Shown here one piece after another: positions 6,800-7,736 of a stretch of 7,736 nt of DNA (its first letter is position 1; every line of letters starts with the position of its first letter). This stretch comes from Acidobacteriota bacterium. GTDB lineage: Bacteria; Acidobacteriota; Vicinamibacteria; Vicinamibacterales; UBA823. The notes beneath the pieces were generated by a model. The model had not been told where the DNA came from and made no database searches. It saw nothing but the letters and a program-made list of their open reading frames with translations. The position numbers and the translations under genes are program-made. The stretch spans positions 129,901 through 137,636 of the forward strand of contig PAWT01000036.1 in NCBI GenBank assembly GCA_002714165.1, read 5' to 3'.

Positions 6800-6901
6800 A
6801 TTGTGTCATTGTTTGCATGCTCTTCTATGGAGAATTGCTTAGACATCTGAGCGGTTGTTCCTAGAAACTCCAGCGCGAACTTCCCAAGTCTGTTCCGATT
6901 A

Positions 6902-7357
6902 TCAACGGTCGCTTGTCTTCTGGCGCTGTGCGGTAACCAATCCGTCCATCCGCTTAAGCAGCCCGCGGAGCTTAGCCGGAAACTCGGTACCTCTAAAGGT
7001 CCTTTGATGGATGCAGGCAACCCGATAAGACCCTTCGCAAATCAGCTTGCGGGAGTCGACTTTACGTGCCTCGAATCGATATGAAATACGACGCATAGTG
7101 ATCGATTCAATAGCAATCCCAATTTCGAGCACCTCTTCAGCGCGTGCCGGTGCGCGAAACTTGCATGAAGCATCGACACGAGGCATGAGAATGCCGAAAT
7201 CTTTCATGAGTTCCATGCGGGTTCTGCCAAGCGCTCGAAACAGTTCGTCCTCCGCTTCCTCGAAAAACCGAAGAAAGTTGCCAAACCACACCACTCCGGC
7301 GGCGTCGGTATCGGCCCAATGAACCCGAATATTGACCCTAAAAAAGTTATTAGCCAC
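6902..7357 (-). CDS. Hotdog-fold acyl-CoA thioesterase (4HBT/YbgC-like)
   Basis: This 151-residue single hotdog domain is predicted to hydrolyse an acyl-CoA thioester in the cytoplasm. The diagnostic segment is HWADTDAAGVVWFGNFLRFFEEAEDELFR near the N-terminus (residues 13-41), with catalytic Asp D18 in the DTDAAGVV motif as in 4-hydroxybenzoyl-CoA thioesterase and YbgC. The central beta region (VDASCKFRAPARAEEVLEI, 61-79) also fits. The start is GTG at 7357, preceded by GAGGCGG at a workable distance, and no better ATG precedes the motif. The gene begins 31 bp after the cyclase-family gene, so the two are probably co-transcribed. It is not next to tol-pal genes, unlike classical ybgC, so a role in a catabolic acyl-CoA step or general CoA housekeeping is more likely than one tied to the Tol system. 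The exact acyl substrate cannot be read. Confidence 0.88.
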   Translation of the reverse strand: MANNFFRVNIRVHWADTDAAGVVWFGNFLRFFEEAEDELFRALGRTRMELMKDFGILMPRVDASCKFRAPARAEEVLEIGIAIESITMRRISYRFEARKVDSRKLICEGSYRVACIHQRTFRGTEFPAKLRGLLKRMDGLVTAQRQKTSDR

Positions 7358-7388
7358 TTTTCAACCGCCTCACACGTGGAACCAGTTC

Positions 7389-7736
7389 TTACGATGCCGG
7401 AACCAGTGCGATGGCACGTACTGGACTGCCAGAACCATGATCGATCTTGAGCGGCGTCGCAATGATCACAGCACCAGTGGCTGGAAGTTGGTCAACGTTG
7501 GCGAGTTGGGTCAATCCGTACTTGCCAGCCCCGTGCATTGTAAAGTGATTTGGAAACGCTGGATCGGCGATCGCGCCCACCGCCGCGTCTGTACCGACCG
7601 CTTCCGTGCCAACTCCGAGGATGTTGCGCTGGGTCGCGAGGAACGTCGCCGATTCAAGTCCGAAGCCAGGATAGTGCGCCATACCGGAGTCATCCGCGTT
7701 GAAAAACAGTTCGCTATCACTGGCACGCGAACCCCA
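7389..7736 (-). CDS. Cyclase-family metal hydrolase (PF04199), C-terminal part, cut by the right edge
   Basis: The reading frame is open through the right edge, so the gene starts outside the window; 115 codons and the stop are present. The first ATG inside (7682) is internal, because the family signature WGSR followed by FFN and then HYPGFG runs across it (from 7736 down to about 7660). Further family features are GVGTEAVGTD, HGAGKYGL, LANVDQLP and the C-terminal PLKIDHGSGSPVRAIALVP. Members are metal-dependent hydrolases related to kynurenine formamidase; the main metal-binding motif (HxGTHxDxPxH) would lie upstream of the window. An unusual point is the Thr at codon 7509-7511, where related enzymes usually carry Glu (LENLANLD against LTQLANVD here), a position that corresponds to a metal ligand in KynB. 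The gene is followed 31 bp later by the thioesterase. The substrate is unknown; a formamidase role in tryptophan breakdown is only one possibility. Confidence 0.85.
   Translation of the reverse strand, partial: WGSRASDSELFFNADDSGMAHYPGFGLESATFLATQRNILGVGTEAVGTDAAVGAIADPAFPNHFTMHGAGKYGLTQLANVDQLPATGAVIIATPLKIDHGSGSPVRAIALVPAS

Noticed and set aside
6095..6850. Long plus-strand open frame (251 codons) opposite the DoxX and SDR genes
   Set aside because: Its translation is biased in Ser, Thr, Pro and Ala with no motif. It spans two well-supported minus-strand genes and their gap, so it is an antisense shadow.
6730..7020. Minus-strand open frame in the gap upstream of DoxX, including a 38-codon version from ATG 6846
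   Set aside because: Half of it overlaps the thioesterase in another frame, no ribosome site precedes ATG 6846, and the composition shows no domain.
7682..7736. ATG 7682 as the true start of the cyclase-family gene
   Set aside because: The frame continues upstream to the edge with family signature residues (WGSR, FFN), so the gene is truncated by the window and does not start there.
1..7736. tRNA or rRNA genes, CRISPR repeats, transposase, phage or defence genes
   Set aside because: None seen on either strand; gaps between genes are at most 187 bp and contain no repeat array or cloverleaf-like sequence that I could identify.

Overview
This window looks like part of a chromosome from a Gram-negative, probably acidobacterial (Vicinamibacteria-type) bacterium, likely an environmental genome. 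The clues are a secreted protein of a type I associate with that phylum (2184-3119), a secreted M49 peptidase, a FolM-like reductase, and moderate GC. This placement is recalled from family resemblance and was not checked by any search. Eight genes are essentially readable and a ninth (1-74) is only a start. I see no RNA gene, insertion sequence, phage gene, CRISPR array or toxin/defence locus.

Left block (1-4096, all minus strand, transcribed right to left). A D-cysteine desulfhydrase-type PLP enzyme (4096 to 3119) is followed by a secreted protein of unknown function (3119 to 2184), an M49 dipeptidyl-peptidase III with a signal peptide (2149 to 74), and the first codons of another exported or membrane protein (74 to beyond the left edge). 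Two of the three junctions are one-base stop/start overlaps (TAATG), and the third is 34 bp with a perfect hairpin in front of the M49 start. This is very probably an operon. Its readable content combines amino-acid breakdown in the cytoplasm with peptide trimming outside the inner membrane.

Middle (4097-5446). A class I/II aminotransferase is transcribed divergently from the desulfhydrase across about 145 bp. It ends 14 bp from the end of the convergent right block.

Right block (5461-7736, minus strand). The order of transcription is the C-terminal part of a cyclase-family (PF04199) metal hydrolase entering from the right edge, a short hotdog-fold acyl-CoA thioesterase (GTG start), a 187-bp gap with a candidate extended -10 promoter, a DoxX-family membrane protein, and a FolM/pteridine-reductase-like SDR. 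The pairs cyclase/thioesterase and DoxX/SDR are closely spaced.

Most of the window is ordinary accessory metabolism. The points most worth checking are a Thr where the cyclase family usually has a metal-binding Glu, a one-residue shortening of the cofactor loop in the SDR, the hairpin over the M49 translation start, and the unread gene coupled to M49 at the left edge. I did not find convincing evidence of a novel multi-gene system.
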